Positions 27,703 to 38,280 of a DNA stretch of 64,000 nucleotides are shown piece by piece (positions within the stretch are counted from its first letter, which is position 1; every line of letters begins with the position of its first letter). The notes under the pieces were generated by a model. That model ran no database searches. It was not told the origin of the DNA and worked only from the letters and a program-made list of their open reading frames with translations. Origin of the DNA: Nocardia sp. (GTDB lineage Bacteria; Actinomycetota; Actinomycetes; Mycobacteriales; Mycobacteriaceae); assembly GCF_025465275.1 (NCBI RefSeq), contig NZ_JAODNK010000025.1, positions 107,919 to 171,918 on the forward strand. Direction: 5' to 3'. Position numbers and translations under genes: made by a program.

Positions 27703-29172
27703 ATGGGTGACGCACAGGGATTCCTGAAGCACACGAGTCGGGAACTGCCGAAGCGCCGTCCGGTCGAGCTGCGCCTGATGGACTGGAAAGAGGTCTACGA
27801 GGAGAAGTTCTCCCACGAGACCCTCCAGAAGCAGGCCAGCCGCTGTATGGATTGCGGTATCCCCTTCTGCCACAATGGTTGTCCGCTCGGTAACCTGATT
27901 CCCGAATGGAACGACCTGGTCTACAAGGGCGCCTGGAAGGAATCGTTCGAGCGGCTGCACGCCACGAACAACTTCCCGGAGTTCACCGGCCGCCTGTGCC
28001 CCGCACCGTGCGAGTCGTCCTGCGTCCTGGGCATCAACCAGGATCCGGTGACGATCAAGCAGGTCGAGGTCGAGATCATCGAGAACGGTTTCGACGAGGG
28101 CTGGGTCACCCCGGTGTACCCGACTCGCCTGACCGGCAAGCGGATCGCCGTGGTCGGTTCCGGTCCCGCCGGGCTGGCCGCTGCCCAGCAGCTGACCCGG
28201 GCCGGCCACACCGTGACCGTGTTCGAGCGTGACGACCGCATCGGCGGCCTGATGCGCTACGGCATCCCGGAATTCAAGATGGAGAAGCGCTTCATCGATC
28301 GCCGGCTCGCGCAGATGGAAGCCGAAGGCACCATCTTCAAGACCGGTGTGAACGTGGGCGTGGACATCACCGCCGAGCAGCTGCGGGAGCGCTACGACGC
28401 GGTCGTGCTGGCCGGTGGCGCCACCATCGCCCGTGATCTGCCGGTTCCGGGTCGCGATCTGGACGGCATCCATCAGGCGATGGAGTTCCTGCCGCTGGCC
28501 AACCGCGTCCAGCTGGGCGATCCGGTCGCCGATGAGGAAGGCCTGCCGCGCATCAATGCCCGCGGCAAGAAGGTCATCATCATCGGTGGCGGTGACACCG
28601 GCGCCGACTGCCTCGGCACCTCGCACCGTCAGGGCGCCGAGTCGGTGCACCAGTTCGAGATCATGCCCCGACCGCCGGAGGAGCGCGCCGGCTCCACCCC
28701 GTGGCCGACCTACCCGCTCATGTACCGGGTGGCCTCGGCGCACGAGGAGGGCGGCGAGCGCGTGTTCTCCGTCAATACCGAGCGTTTTGTCGGGGCCGAC
28801 GGCAAGCTGACCGGCCTGCAGGCGCACGAGGTCTCCATGGTGAACGGCCGCTTCGAGAAGGTCGAAGGCACCGACTTCACCCTCGAGGCCGATCTGGTGC
28901 TGCTGGCCATGGGCTTTGTCGGACCGCAGAAGAACGGCCTGCTCGAGGGTCTGGGCGTCGGTTACGACCAGCGCGGAAACGTCAAGCGCGACAACGGCTG
29001 GGCGACCACCGTGCCCGGCGTCTTCGCCGCCGGCGATATGGGCCGCGGCCAGTCGCTCATCGTGTGGGCCATTGCCGAGGGCCGCTCCTGCGCGTCCGCG
29101 GTGGACAAGTTCCTCGAGGGCGACACCGCACTGCCGTCCCCGATCCGCCCGACGGATGTGGCACAGCGCTGA
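27703..29172 (+). CDS. gltD: Glutamate synthase (NADPH) small subunit
   Basis: The beta subunit passes electrons from NADPH through FAD and iron-sulphur clusters to GltB. The 489-residue protein has two N-terminal cysteine clusters ([13 protein letters not shown] at about 47-59 and CPAPCESSC at about 94-102) that bind [4Fe-4S]. The FAD fingerprint is [15 protein letters not shown], the NADPH fingerprint [13 protein letters not shown], and [19 protein letters not shown] closes the FAD site. It is downstream of gltB and presumably co-transcribed; the 63-base repeats lie between. Confidence 0.98.
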   Translation: MGDAQGFLKHTSRELPKRRPVELRLMDWKEVYEEKFSHETLQKQASRCMDCGIPFCHNGCPLGNLIPEWNDLVYKGAWKESFERLHATNNFPEFTGRLCPAPCESSCVLGINQDPVTIKQVEVEIIENGFDEGWVTPVYPTRLTGKRIAVVGSGPAGLAAAQQLTRAGHTVTVFERDDRIGGLMRYGIPEFKMEKRFIDRRLAQMEAEGTIFKTGVNVGVDITAEQLRERYDAVVLAGGATIARDLPVPGRDLDGIHQAMEFLPLANRVQLGDPVADEEGLPRINARGKKVIIIGGGDTGADCLGTSHRQGAESVHQFEIMPRPPEERAGSTPWPTYPLMYRVASAHEEGGERVFSVNTERFVGADGKLTGLQAHEVSMVNGRFEKVEGTDFTLEADLVLLAMGFVGPQKNGLLEGLGVGYDQRGNVKRDNGWATTVPGVFAAGDMGRGQSLIVWAIAEGRSCASAVDKFLEGDTALPSPIRPTDVAQR

Positions 29173-29191
29173 CCCGCTGAGCTGAAACTCG

Positions 29192-29225
29192 AAGCGCCCG
29201 CGGACCGTAAGGTCCACGGGCGCTT
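29192..29225. terminator. gltBD terminator
   Basis: Fifteen-base arms AAGCGCCCGCGGACC (29192-29206) and GGTCCACGGGCGCTT (29211-29225) with one mismatch and a GTAA tetraloop, 19 bases after the gltD stop. Confidence 0.85.
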
Positions 29226-29245
29226 TGCCGTCCGTGGTGAAGCCC

Positions 29246-29338
29246 CCGTCATCCCAGTGCACTTTTGGCCGGGATCCATCCAGTCCGCTGCACTGCCGCA
29301 GGTGTGGATCCCGGCCAAAAGCATGCCGGGATGACGAG
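29246..29338. repeat. Long inverted repeat element, copy 3 (CGTCATCCCGG family)
   Basis: CCCGTCATCCCAGTGCACTT and TTGGCCGGGATCCA form the left arm; GTGGATCCCGGCCAAAAGC to CGGGATGACGAGG form the right arm. It lies between the gltD terminator and the stop codon of the convergent GH5 gene. The central spacer differs from the other copies, so the arms are the conserved part. Confidence 0.9.
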
Positions 29339-29344
29339 GGGTGG

Positions 29345-30925
29345 TCAGCTGCAGGTGATTTGGAGGCGGTAGTCGCCGGTTGCGGTGGTGGCGGCCGTGA
29401 TTCGCCAGCCGCCCGTGACCTGCTGCCGCTCGGTCTCGGCGATATGGGTGCCGGTGAGCACCGGGTTCGCGCAGCGCTGCGGCACCCACAGGTCCGCGGG
29501 GCCACCGCTTCGATCCGTGGTTCCGGTGAGAGTCATTGCGCCGGAGGGGATATCGGAGGTCAGGGCGGTGAGTTGTCCCGGTGCGGCGCGCGGGTAGGAG
29601 CGGGCGATGACGGCGGCGGTGGCGGGGTCGTCGGCCAGGCCGGTGTCCGGAGCGGTGCATTGGGGGCGGGTGCCGCGGGTCAGGATGTTGTGCGGGTCGC
29701 CGCAGGCCTGACGCCACTGCCAGTAGGTGCCGCCGACCAGATGACTGTCCTCGAGCGCCGCGAAGCGGCGGGTCTTGTCGGCGATTACGGCCGGATCGCT
29801 GTCCCAGAATCCCCACTCACCGTTGAAGAAGGTGGTTCCGTAACCGTTTGCCGCGGTGGTGGTATCGGCGAAACCTGTTGCGAGAGTGCCGGGTAGCGGG
29901 CTGATGGATTCGTTGTACTGGTGCGGGGCGTAGACGATGTCGTCATCGCCCGCTGATCCCGAGGCCGACCCGGAGGCTGAGCCCGACGCTGATCCCGAAG
30001 CGCTGGTGAGCAGCGGCAGCGGCCCGGGGAACGGCAGTGAGCCGGTGATGACCGACGGTTCGAAGAAGACGATGTGGCGGAATCCGCCCGCGGCCTGCTC
30101 ACCGGAACGGATGGCGGCCACGGCCCGGCGATAGAAATTGCCGAGCAGGACGTAGTCGTCGAAGCCGGGGATCAGACCCGGGTTGGGTTCATTGAGCAGG
30201 TCGTACCCGGCGACGGTGGGGTCCTGTGCGAATCGCGCCGCCACCGCCGCCCAGGTGTTCACCAGTTCCGTCTGGACGCCGTTGACGTCGAGATAGAAGT
30301 TCGCGAACGAGGATTGGACCGCCACGGAGAGTTCGCGTTTGCTCACCCGGCAGGTCGCCGCGGTGCCGACGAAGGCGGTCGCCCAGGCTGGAGCGCCGTC
30401 CCAGCCGACACCCGCCTGGGTGAAGGGCGGGCAGGACACGCCGTCGGGAGTATTCACCGCGACACCCCAGGCGTCCTGATGCATATCGAGCAGTACGTAG
30501 ATGTCGTGTGCCCGCGCCCAGGAGACGGCCTGGGCGATGCGGTCGAGATAAGCCTGATCGATATGCCCGCGTGCAGGTTCCAGGGCAGACCAGCTGATTA
30601 TGAGACGCACCACATTCGAGCCGAGTGCCGCGATGCGGGCGAAGTCGTCTTCGGTCAGTGTGGTGGTGGCGGGAAGGTCGGGCCACTCCTGGTAGTACTG
30701 CCCGAGTCCGTTCACATTGACGCCGCGCAATAGCACCGTGCGCCCGGCGTCGTCGACTATGCGGGCATCGGGTCCGGAGGTCGCGTGCAGGGTCCCGACC
30801 TGCTGGGTAGTGGTGTGCAGCAGTGGGTCGGCATGGGTGGCAGGAGCGCCGGTCGCGAGCGGAATCAGCACGGTGGCGAGAGTGAAAAGTACCCGGCGGC
30901 GCAATGTGAAATATGTTCTGGTCAT
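29345..30925 (-). CDS. Secreted glycoside hydrolase family 5, endoglycoceramidase-like
   Basis: A 526-residue exported enzyme. The signal peptide spans residues 1-32 ([11 protein letters not shown], hydrophobic core, AxA site near ATHA). The GH5 barrel has [23 protein letters not shown], the acid/base Glu246 in LLNEPNPG and the nucleophile Glu370 in FNGEWGFW. This arrangement resembles rhodococcal endoglycoceramidases, which cut the sugar from glycosphingolipids; activity on other glycolipids is possible. A Ser-Ala-Ser-Gly tandem repeat (308-325) interrupts the barrel before [10 protein letters not shown]-terminal beta domain (about 440-526) with a Cys pair follows. It is convergent with gltD and divergent from the cutinase. 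Confidence 0.85.
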   Translation of the reverse strand: MTRTYFTLRRRVLFTLATVLIPLATGAPATHADPLLHTTTQQVGTLHATSGPDARIVDDAGRTVLLRGVNVNGLGQYYQEWPDLPATTTLTEDDFARIAALGSNVVRLIISWSALEPARGHIDQAYLDRIAQAVSWARAHDIYVLLDMHQDAWGVAVNTPDGVSCPPFTQAGVGWDGAPAWATAFVGTAATCRVSKRELSVAVQSSFANFYLDVNGVQTELVNTWAAVAARFAQDPTVAGYDLLNEPNPGLIPGFDDYVLLGNFYRRAVAAIRSGEQAAGGFRHIVFFEPSVITGSLPFPGPLPLLTSASGSASGSASGSASGSAGDDDIVYAPHQYNESISPLPGTLATGFADTTTAANGYGTTFFNGEWGFWDSDPAVIADKTRRFAALEDSHLVGGTYWQWRQACGDPHNILTRGTRPQCTAPDTGLADDPATAAVIARSYPRAAPGQLTALTSDIPSGAMTLTGTTDRSGGPADLWVPQRCANPVLTGTHIAETERQQVTGGWRITAATTATGDYRLQITCS

Positions 30926-31191
30926 TTGACCAGGTGACGCTAGCAGACGGCCGGAACGCAGGGAGCGAGATCAAAAATCGGACAACTTGTGATGGTCGCG
31001 TAGCGCTTCCGGAATCGTCCCTTTATTGTTGACGGCGTTGTGTCGCTGATCTCTGTCGAGCGGTCTGTTTTGCACATCTCATACGGGGCGGTTACTTCGG
31101 TTAACCCCCAGTGCACTCGATCGTCATCCGGCGCATACACCATGAACGGGAATCGGGACGGCCGTCTCGGGCAGGCGTGAACTGGAGCAGT

Positions 31192-32088
31192 ATGCGGTTG
31201 AAAAGAATTGTCGCGGCTGCGGGCGCAGCAGCGAGTGTGCTCATGTCGGGAATCGTGCTCGGGAGCGGTCCCGTTACGGCGGATCCGGGCTGCCCGGTCA
31301 TGTACACGGTAGCCATTCCGGGTACCTGGGAAACCGGCCACGATAAGACTCCCCAGCCCGGAATGCTCTCCGGAGTTACCAACGGGCTACCTGGCGACGT
31401 CGACTATGTGACCTATGCCGCGACCGCGTTCCCCTGGGAGGGCGATGTCTACGGCGCCTCCAAGAAGGAAGCGACCGACAATGCCCGCGGCCTGGTCCAG
31501 GCCATGGGTGCGCGCTGCCCGGGCACCAAGATCTCCATCGCCGGCTACAGCCAGGGTGCTGACGCCGCGGGTGATCTGGCCTCCGAGATCGGCTCCGGAC
31601 TCGGCGTCGTGCCGCCGGACCGCATCGCGGCCGTCGCCCTGATCTCCGATCCGCGTCGTTCCGTCACCGACGCCCAGGTCGGTCCGATCGCGCCCGGTGC
31701 GGGTGCGGGCGGCGCCCGGGTCGGCGGTTTCGGTTTCATCTCCGATCGGGTGCGGACCGTCTGCGCCCTCGGTGATCTGTACTGCTCCACCGAGCAGGAC
31801 GACTTCATCAGCCGTTTCGCCGGATTCCTGGCACAGACCTCCGACCCGAACCCCGCGAACATCTGGCGCTACCAGCTCGAGGTCGGTTCGATCATCAACG
31901 ATCTGATGGCACAGGGCGGCATCCCCACCCTGCAGGCACAGCTCAGCGAGGGCGCCAACGAAGATCGTGCGGCGCAGTTCGAGCAGTTCTTCAAGACCGG
32001 GAAGCACACCAGCTACGGCTTCTACCAGGTGGGCGGCGGTCAGACCGCCATCACCTGGATGCACAACTGGCTCGCCAACGCCGCGTAA
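31192..32088 (+). CDS. Secreted cutinase-family serine esterase
   Basis: A 298-residue exported lipase or esterase. The start ATG at 31192 follows TGGAGCAG and begins a normal signal peptide (MRLKRIVAAAG to VTAD). The catalytic Ser is in GYSQGADAAG, the Asp region is CALGDLYC and the His is in GKHTSYGF, the standard cutinase triad order. The Cys pairs expected for the fold are present (PGCPVMYTV with ARCPG; VCALGDLYC). Mycobacterial relatives (Culp proteins) act on lipids and polysorbates. It is longer than minimal cutinases and carries an extra helical segment before the His. Terminator at 32109-32140. Confidence 0.92.
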   Translation: MRLKRIVAAAGAAASVLMSGIVLGSGPVTADPGCPVMYTVAIPGTWETGHDKTPQPGMLSGVTNGLPGDVDYVTYAATAFPWEGDVYGASKKEATDNARGLVQAMGARCPGTKISIAGYSQGADAAGDLASEIGSGLGVVPPDRIAAVALISDPRRSVTDAQVGPIAPGAGAGGARVGGFGFISDRVRTVCALGDLYCSTEQDDFISRFAGFLAQTSDPNPANIWRYQLEVGSIINDLMAQGGIPTLQAQLSEGANEDRAAQFEQFFKTGKHTSYGFYQVGGGQTAITWMHNWLANAA

Positions 32089-32108
32089 CCGCTGATCTCA
32101 GCGAAGTA

Positions 32109-32140
32109 GAAAGGCCGCTCCCGAATGGGCGCGGCCTTTC
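32109..32140. terminator. Cutinase terminator
   Basis: Ten-base arms GAAAGGCCGC (32109-32118) and GCGGCCTTTC (32131-32140), 20 bases after the stop. It also faces the end of the minus-strand gene at 32232, so it may work both ways. Confidence 0.85.
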
Positions 32141-32231
32141 GCCGCTGATACACAGTGGTATCCAAGTGAATTTGTTGTAGAACTGCGCAATTCAGGCCCC
32201 GGCGCTGAGCTCACGCATATCGCCGGGTGGG

Positions 32232-32552
32232 TTAGCCGAAGGAACCGGTGCTCGGCGGGGTCCAGACCGGCGGCTGGTTCTGATCGCCGCCACCCTGCCA
32301 GCCACCCTGGTCGCCACCCCGGTCGCCGCGGTGGTCGCGGTCGCCGCGGTGGTCGCGATCCCCACCGTGACCCTGCCAATCCTGATCGACCTGCTGGACG
32401 ACGGCGGGAGAGTCCGGGGTCGCGGCAGAAGCGGTGGCGGGCAGCGCGAAGAGCGCGAGCGGGACCGCGGCGATGGCGCCGGCGGCGGCAAGGCGCGTGG
32501 CCAGGCGACGCGTGCGGGACTTCGGGGCATTCGAGTTCGTAAAGGAGGGCAT
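32232..32552 (-). CDS. Small secreted Asp/His/Arg/Gly-repeat protein
   Basis: A 106-residue protein from ATG 32552, preceded by GAAAGGAATTCCCG. A twin-arginine-like basic stretch (KSRTRRLATRLAAAG) and hydrophobic core with an ATASAA end mark a signal peptide of about 45 residues. The mature part has DRDHRG repeats, then Gly/Gln- and Pro/Trp-rich sequence (about 60-106). His/Asp-rich secreted repeats may bind metal ions, but no family is recognised. It is in line with the histidine phosphatase gene, which ends upstream on the same strand. Confidence 0.7.
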   Translation of the reverse strand: MPSFTNSNAPKSRTRRLATRLAAAGAIAAVPLALFALPATASAATPDSPAVVQQVDQDWQGHGGDRDHRGDRDHRGDRGGDQGGWQGGGDQNQPPVWTPPSTGSFG

Positions 32553-32664
32553 CGGGAATTCCTTTCGCAGAAACCGAGCCGCTATCCGCGACCCGTGTCC
32601 CCTATACAAGTCCCCGGCTCTGGGAGCCCGATGCGACAACTCTGGGAGTCGCCTGTGCAAGGGT

Positions 32665-33291
32665 TCAGTCCTGGGCGGCGCGATTACGCGGCAGCAGATC
32701 CCACACGTGACTGTTCTCGTTCACCGTGGCGGCCGTGCGGCGGCCGGTGCGGGAGTACAGAATCCGGGTGACCGAGCAGTAGTCGATCGGGAAGGTCAGC
32801 GGGCGCTCGAGCCCCAAAACGTCCTGGAGCAGCACGTTTATCACGCCACCGTGGGCGAAGACGACAACGGTGTCGGCCGGGTCGGCGGTGGCCACAATGC
32901 TTCCGACACTGTCGAGGACGCGGGCGGTGAAGGCGGGCCCGTCGATCTGGTCGGGCAGGTAGCCGGCTTTGATGCGGTCGTAGACGTCCTTGAAATCGCG
33001 CTGGGCGTCCTCGATCGGGATATACGCGGGCAGATCACGGTCGTATTCGGCGAGGCCGTCCAGGACCGCGATCTCCAGGCCGAGCTTTTCCGCGGTGGGG
33101 CGGGCGGTTTCGCGGGCTCGTAGCTGGGGGCTGCTGACCACCCGGGCGATCCGATGCTGCGCGAGGGCGGCCGGAACCCGGGCCGCCTGCTCGAGACCGA
33201 TCTCGGTGAGATCGGGGTCCGCCGGGCCCGAGAGCCCCTGGACGCGGGCGGGCTGGGCGTGGCGGACGAGGATCAACTGCACATGTCCCAC
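32665..33291 (-). CDS. Histidine phosphatase superfamily protein
   Basis: A 208-residue phosphoglycerate-mutase-like phosphatase. The phosphorylated His is His11 in LILVRHAQPA (RHA in place of the usual RHG). SSPQLRARETARPTAE is the second Arg motif, the acidic LAEYD region follows, and FAHGGVINVLL gives the second His. Length and motif order fit the cytosolic broad-specificity branch. The substrate is unknown. It is upstream of the small secreted protein on the same strand with a gap of about 110 bases. Confidence 0.88.
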   Translation of the reverse strand: MGHVQLILVRHAQPARVQGLSGPADPDLTEIGLEQAARVPAALAQHRIARVVSSPQLRARETARPTAEKLGLEIAVLDGLAEYDRDLPAYIPIEDAQRDFKDVYDRIKAGYLPDQIDGPAFTARVLDSVGSIVATADPADTVVVFAHGGVINVLLQDVLGLERPLTFPIDYCSVTRILYSRTGRRTAATVNENSHVWDLLPRNRAAQD

Positions 33292-33409
33292 TCTGCCGCA
33301 CTGTCCGCCGGCACGGCGGGGTGGGGGCTGAACGCAGCGCGCCGCCGGTTCCCTGCGGCGGGGAGCCGGCGGCGCGTGTGGATCGTGCTGCCCGATACCG
33401 AGTTTCGTA

Positions 33410-36400
33410 CTACCCGGTGCGGGGTTTCACCAGCGGGAACGGCAGCGTCTCGCGAATGCTGCGGCCGGTGAGGAGCATGATCACCCGATCCACGCCCACG
33501 CCGAGGCCACCGGTCGGCGGCATGGCGTGCTCGAGGGCCTGCAGGAAGTCCTCATCGAGTTCCATGGCTTCCGGATCGCCGCCCGCGGCCAGCATGGACT
33601 GATCGGTGAGGCGCTTGCGCTGCTCCACCGGATCGGTCAATTCGCTGTAGGCCGTGCCCAATTCGACGCCCCAGGCGACCAGGTCCCAGCGTTCGGTGAC
33701 ACCCGCGATGTGGCGGTGCGCCCGGGTGAGTGGGGAGACGGAGGTGGGGAAGTCGATATAGAAGGTCGGCTCCTGGGTTTCCGACTCGACCAGATGCTCG
33801 TACATCTCGAGCACGAGTTGCCCGGCGTCCCAGCCCAATTGCCAGGGCACTCCGGCCTTGTCGCAGAGCACCCGCAGGCGATCCTCGTCGGTTTCCGGGG
33901 TGATGGTCTCGCCGAGCTTGTCCGAGACCGCGCCGTGCACAGTCTTCACCGGCCAGTCGCCGGAGATGTCGATCTCGGCCAGCACGCCGTCCGCGCCCGG
34001 CCGCAGGGCCACCATCTTGCCGTTGGCGGCGACCGCCGCCTCCTGGATGAGCTGGCGGCAGGCGTGCATCATGCGTTCGTAATCGCTGTGCGCCTCATAG
34101 GCTTCCAGGATGGTGAACTCGGGATTGTGGCTGTAGTCCACACCCTCGTTGCGGAAGACGCGGCCGAGTTCGAACACCTTCTCCATACCGCCCACGCACA
34201 GTTTCTTGAGGTACAGCTCGGGTGCGATGCGCAGGTACAGATCGAGGTCGTACGCATTGATGTGGGTGCTGAACGGGGTGGCATTGGCGCCGCCGTGCAC
34301 CTGCTGCAGCACCGGGGTCTCCACTTCCATGAAGCCCCACCCGTGCAGGGTGTCGCGCAGCGAGCGCACCACGGCGCTGCGTTTGGCCATCACCTCGCGG
34401 ATATCGGTATTGATGGCCATATCGACGTAGCGCTGCCGGACCCGGGCCTCGGGGTCGGCGAGGCCCTTCCACTTGTCGGGCAGCGGGTGCAGGCATTTGC
34501 CGAGCATCCGCCAGTCGGCGGCGAGCAGGGATAGCTCGCCGCTGCGACTGCGCCCGATCTGACCGCTCATCTCCATGAGGTCGCCCAGATCGAAGAACCG
34601 GTCGAAGTCGGCGCTGCGATCGGCGCCGACCCGGCCGCGGTCGATGACCAGCTGGATCTCACCGGACCAGTCGCGCAGCAGCGCGAAGGTGACGCCGCCG
34701 TAATCGCGAATCCGCAAGAGCCGCCCGCAGACTCGCACCGTGGTGCCCATCGGCGAATTGCGCGCGGCGGTCACCGTGTGGGTGGGCGGGTACGCGACGG
34801 GGTAGGCGTCGACGCCGGAATCCTCGAGCCGCTTGAGCTTGTCCATGCGCACCCGCACCTGCTCGGGGCGGCGCGGCCTCGACTCCTCGAGATCTTCCGG
34901 CGGCAGATCGGGGAGGCTGCCGTCGGCGTGCAGGCCGGTCATGGTCGGCGGTACCGAGGACCGCAGACCGGTGTGCGCGGACACGTCGGGCTCCTTGCCG
35001 ACGCGCGGCAGGAAGCCTTCGGCGAGCGCGCTGGCGATGGCGACGCGCGGCAGATGCCGTCGTTCCTCGAAGAGCGAGAAGCGCGGCACCCAATCCGGCT
35101 GGTACTTCACATTGGAGCGGTAGAGGGCTTCCAGCTGATACCAGCGCGAGAAGAACATGAGCACGCCGCGCCACAGCCGCAGCACGGGTCCCGCGCCGAT
35201 CCGGCCGCCCTCTTCGAAGACCGCGCGGAAGACCGCGAAGTTCAACGAGATTCGGGTGATGCCGTACTGCTCGGAGCCGAGCGCCAGCTTGGAGATCATC
35301 AATTCCATGACGCCGTTGGGGCTTTGGCGATCACGGCGCATGACATCCAGGGAAACGCCGGTGCGGCCCCACGGCACCAGCGACAGCAGGCCGAGCACGC
35401 GGTCGTCGGCGTCGACGGCCTCGACCAGCAGGCAGTCGCCGTCGAGCGGATCGCCGAGGCGGTCCAGCGCCATGGAGAAGCCGCGTTCGGTCTCGGTGTC
35501 GCGCCAGGCGTCGGCGCGGCGCAGCACCTCTTTCATCTCCTCCGGCTCGAGCTCCTTGTGCCGTCGCACGCGCACGGTGATGCCCTGTTTGGCGAGCCGG
35601 TTCACGGCCTGCCGGACCTGCTTCATCTCCGGTCCGGCGAGCGAGAAGGTGCGAGTTTCCAGAATGGCTTCGTCACCGAGCCGCAGTGCCGACAGTCCGG
35701 CGCGGCGGTAGGCGGTGGCGCCCAATTCGCTCGCGCCCATGACGGCCGGGGCCCAGCCGTATTGGTCGGCCAGCCGCAGCCAGGCGTCGATGGCGTGCGG
35801 CCACGATTCCTTCTGGCCGATGGGATCGCCGGAGGCCAGGCAGACGCCCAATTCGACGCGATAGGTCAGGGCGGCCTGCCCATTGGGCGCGAACACCACG
35901 GCCTTGTCGCGGCGGGTGGCGAAGTAGCCGAGCGAGTCCTCGACGTCGGAGCGTTCGAGGAGTCCGCGCAGCGCGGATTCGTCGAGTCCGGTGAGGGCAT
36001 TGGAGGCGCGCTGCGAGCGGAACAGCACCGCCACCGCCGCCAGCAGTGCGACCGCGCCGAAGAGGCCGAGCAGCAGGTTCACCAGATGCGGTGGATGTCC
36101 GTCGAAGTCGTCATTGCTGACCAGGATGGCGCCGGTCACCCGGGAGACCGCCCACAGCGGGCGCTGTTCGTCGGCAGGCAGGCTGCCGGGGAACAGCTGC
36201 ACCAGACCCCAGCCGGCCACACAGCCGAGCGCCAGCCCACCGGCCAGCACCCCGACCGCCCGCACGATCGCGCCGCTGCGGACCCGGGTGTAGAACTCGG
36301 ACCAGGCCGCGATCAGCATGGCGATCACCGACAGGTGGACGACCAGGGCGACCAGTGCGTTGAGATCGCCCTCAGACGCGAAGTCCAGTGCGTTGGCGAT

Positions 36401-36769
36401 CGAGAACACCGCCATATAGCCGCACAGCAGCCACCAGGCGATGCGTTTGCGGCTTGCGGTGGCGCCGGCCAGCAGGCCCACTACCAGCGCCCACACCAGC
36501 GAGGTGTCGGGTGAGTCGAAGTAGTAGGTGTCGAGATAGTGCCGTAGCGACGAGGTCAGGAAGCGCAGACCGGGCGAAATGCTCCACAGTGCGCAAAGGA
36601 GGGCGTAGACGCCCAGAATCGTCCCAGCGACATGTGGAACCTCACGGAGACGGCCGTGTCCGCGGTGGGGCACCTCAGGCGACCGCGTCTCCGGTCTGTA
36701 TGCGATGTCCTGGTGTTGCCGGTCCTGCGTCGAAGTCACCGCACCAGTGTGTATGTTGCCGTCGCCCAT
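33410..36769 (-). CDS. lysX: LysX, bifunctional phosphatidylglycerol lysyltransferase/lysyl-tRNA synthetase
   Basis: A fusion enzyme that makes lysyl-tRNA and transfers lysine to phosphatidylglycerol in the membrane, giving resistance to cationic peptides. About 1119 residues from ATG 36769. The N-terminus has six or seven membrane spans (about 45-250). A DUF2156 aminoacyl-transferase domain follows (to about 600, with [18 protein letters not shown]). Then come an OB-fold anticodon-binding domain ([15 protein letters not shown]) and a class II LysRS core with [13 protein letters not shown] and [20 protein letters not shown]. No clear ribosome site is seen, so the start is uncertain (GTG 36739 is an alternative). 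It is divergent from the S4 gene. Confidence 0.93.
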   Translation of the reverse strand: MGDGNIHTGAVTSTQDRQHQDIAYRPETRSPEVPHRGHGRLREVPHVAGTILGVYALLCALWSISPGLRFLTSSLRHYLDTYYFDSPDTSLVWALVVGLLAGATASRKRIAWWLLCGYMAVFSIANALDFASEGDLNALVALVVHLSVIAMLIAAWSEFYTRVRSGAIVRAVGVLAGGLALGCVAGWGLVQLFPGSLPADEQRPLWAVSRVTGAILVSNDDFDGHPPHLVNLLLGLFGAVALLAAVAVLFRSQRASNALTGLDESALRGLLERSDVEDSLGYFATRRDKAVVFAPNGQAALTYRVELGVCLASGDPIGQKESWPHAIDAWLRLADQYGWAPAVMGASELGATAYRRAGLSALRLGDEAILETRTFSLAGPEMKQVRQAVNRLAKQGITVRVRRHKELEPEEMKEVLRRADAWRDTETERGFSMALDRLGDPLDGDCLLVEAVDADDRVLGLLSLVPWGRTGVSLDVMRRDRQSPNGVMELMISKLALGSEQYGITRISLNFAVFRAVFEEGGRIGAGPVLRLWRGVLMFFSRWYQLEALYRSNVKYQPDWVPRFSLFEERRHLPRVAIASALAEGFLPRVGKEPDVSAHTGLRSSVPPTMTGLHADGSLPDLPPEDLEESRPRRPEQVRVRMDKLKRLEDSGVDAYPVAYPPTHTVTAARNSPMGTTVRVCGRLLRIRDYGGVTFALLRDWSGEIQLVIDRGRVGADRSADFDRFFDLGDLMEMSGQIGRSRSGELSLLAADWRMLGKCLHPLPDKWKGLADPEARVRQRYVDMAINTDIREVMAKRSAVVRSLRDTLHGWGFMEVETPVLQQVHGGANATPFSTHINAYDLDLYLRIAPELYLKKLCVGGMEKVFELGRVFRNEGVDYSHNPEFTILEAYEAHSDYERMMHACRQLIQEAAVAANGKMVALRPGADGVLAEIDISGDWPVKTVHGAVSDKLGETITPETDEDRLRVLCDKAGVPWQLGWDAGQLVLEMYEHLVESETQEPTFYIDFPTSVSPLTRAHRHIAGVTERWDLVAWGVELGTAYSELTDPVEQRKRLTDQSMLAAGGDPEAMELDEDFLQALEHAMPPTGGLGVGVDRVIMLLTGRSIRETLPFPLVKPRTG

Positions 36770-36869
36770 GTGCACTCGGAACCCGGTTCGTGTCTTGTTG
36801 TCACCGTGTGCCGCTAGGTAACGAGGGCGGCGTTTGGCGTCCTGGAGGCCGCGGGTGAGGATGTACCTC

Positions 36870-37097
36870 ATGTCGGATCCAGTCAATGTGCCGATCGATG
36901 ACGATGTCATTCGGCTCGGCCAATTCTTGAAACTGGCGAACCTCATCGATTCCGGAGCGGAAGCGAAGACCGTGATCGCCGAGGGGCTGGTGCGGGTAAA
37001 TGACGAGGTAGAGCTACGTCGTGGGCGCCAATTGTTCGCCGGCGACGTGGTGGTGCTCGCCGGGCGCAAGGTCCGGGTGTCGAACAGCCGGAGGTAA
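36870..37097 (+). CDS. S4-domain RNA-binding protein (RqcP/YaaA-like)
   Basis: A 75-residue single S4 domain: [49 protein letters not shown] matches the helix-loop-strand S4 fold. Small stand-alone S4 proteins bind ribosomal RNA, and one branch (RqcP) helps rescue stalled ribosomes. The start ATG 36870 has GTGAGG nine bases upstream; ATG 36861 is also in frame. It is divergent from lysX with about 100 bases between. Confidence 0.85.
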   Translation: MSDPVNVPIDDDVIRLGQFLKLANLIDSGAEAKTVIAEGLVRVNDEVELRRGRQLFAGDVVVLAGRKVRVSNSRR

Positions 37098-37193
37098 AGG
37101 TGCCGCGGGCCCGGTCCCCGCCACCCACCGCGAGCGGTGCATCGGGGACCGGAGCCGCTGAGAATCTCCCTAGAGTCTCTCGAGAGGCACTGC

Positions 37194-37700
37194 TCAGTCC
37201 TGCGCGCGGACCACGATTCCGTCGTGGTCGCTGTAGAGCACCTCGCCCGGCACGAAGGTCACGCCGCCGAATTCGACGGGCACATCCAGCTCGCCCGATC
37301 CGGTCTGGGTGCTCTTGCGCGGGTTGGTGCCGAGCGCCTTGATGCCGATCTCGAGGGTTCGCAGGATCGCCGAATCCCGTACCGCGCCATTGACGATGAC
37401 GCCGGCCCAGCCGTTGTCCACGCCGCGGCCCGCGATGATGTCGCCGACCAGCGCGGTGTGAATGCTCGCGCCGCCGTCCACGACCAGCACGCGGCCATTG
37501 CCCGGCTCGCCGAGAGTCTGCTTGACCAGGAGATTGTCCTGGAAACAGCGGATGGTCACGATGCGTCCGGAGAAGGCGGGCTGCCCGCCGAACTGGAGGA
37601 ACTGGGTGTCGCAGCTGCGGATCCCGGGCCCGATCTCATCGGCCAGGTCTGCGGTCGCGACCACCTCTGCTTGGTTCTGAACACTGCCTGATTCGGTCAC
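37194..37700 (-). CDS. rraA: RraA-family protein
   Basis: A 168-residue RraA fold, starting at GTG 37700, four bases after the oxidoreductase stop. Family motifs are visible: [35 protein letters not shown] and DHDGIVV near the C-terminus. RraA inhibits RNase E in E. coli; homologues can also act as metal-dependent aldolases, and the older menG methyltransferase label is not supported by the sequence. M. tuberculosis Rv3853 is the expected orthologue. Confidence 0.9.
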   Translation of the reverse strand: MTESGSVQNQAEVVATADLADEIGPGIRSCDTQFLQFGGQPAFSGRIVTIRCFQDNLLVKQTLGEPGNGRVLVVDGGASIHTALVGDIIAGRGVDNGWAGVIVNGAVRDSAILRTLEIGIKALGTNPRKSTQTGSGELDVPVEFGGVTFVPGEVLYSDHDGIVVRAQD

Positions 37701-37704
37701 TCGC

Positions 37705-38211
37705 CTATCTTGTCAGGGCGAAAATGCGCAAATCACGCGCGGTGCGATTGCGGTAGGCGGTGTACGCCTGCGTGGTCTCCTGGAAGCGCGCGAAGATCTC
37801 CCGTTGTTTCGCCTCGTCCTGGACCCGGGCGGCCTGCACCGGAATGCGCTCGCCCGCGAGGATGATCTCGGCGGCCGGATTCGCCAGCAGATTTCCGGTC
37901 CACGCCGGGTGGTGTTCCTGCCCGAAATTACTGCCTATCACGTACAGCGTGTCGCCGTCGTGCACGTACAGCAGCGGTGTGGTGCGCGGCTGCCCGGACT
38001 TGCGCCCGATGGTGGTGAGCAGGACGACGGGTGCGCCGATCGGACCGAGCACGGTGTATTTGCCGCCGGTGCGCTGCAGCACTTTCCGATCCAGTGGCGT
38101 CAGCTTGCGGATGACCAGCGAGCCGAGCTTCGTCGCGGCGAACGGGCTGGCGATGCGGGACAGAAGATTGGTGCGCGAACCCCAGATACGGTCCGGAAAC
38201 TGCTCACTCAT
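37705..38211 (-). CDS. Deazaflavin (F420)-dependent nitroreductase-family protein
   Basis: A 168-residue protein of the Ddn/DUF385 family. The split beta-barrel signature [36 protein letters not shown] and [17 protein letters not shown] are the F420-binding stretches of the family. The start at ATG 38211 gives the usual N-terminus; an in-frame ATG at 38241 is possible. Such enzymes reduce quinones or xenobiotics. It is head to tail with rraA and divergent from the kinase gene at 38281. Confidence 0.88.
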   Translation of the reverse strand: MSEQFPDRIWGSRTNLLSRIASPFAATKLGSLVIRKLTPLDRKVLQRTGGKYTVLGPIGAPVVLLTTIGRKSGQPRTTPLLYVHDGDTLYVIGSNFGQEHHPAWTGNLLANPAAEIILAGERIPVQAARVQDEAKQREIFARFQETTQAYTAYRNRTARDLRIFALTR

Positions 38212-38280
38212 GGCGCGAACTTTATCCGGGTACGCGCGCATACTGAACTGCAATGGCCCACCGGAGGAGGACCGGTAGTC

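Noticed and set aside
27486..27710. A frame reading through the 63-base repeats as a 20-residue repeat protein
   Set aside because: It is open only because the unit is a multiple of three, and it starts inside gltB without a ribosome site.
13113..29338. The inverted repeats as CRISPR or transposon ends
   Set aside because: Copies are kilobases apart without spacers of equal length, and no transposase lies between or beside them.
33410..37069. A longer LysX starting at 37069
   Set aside because: The extra 100 residues lie opposite the S4 gene and look like a shadow; the usual family length is met by starting near 36769.
37804..38280. An N-terminal extension of the DFN kinase from 37804
   Set aside because: It overlaps the opposite-strand oxidoreductase gene, and a strong GGAGGAGG site marks ATG 38281.
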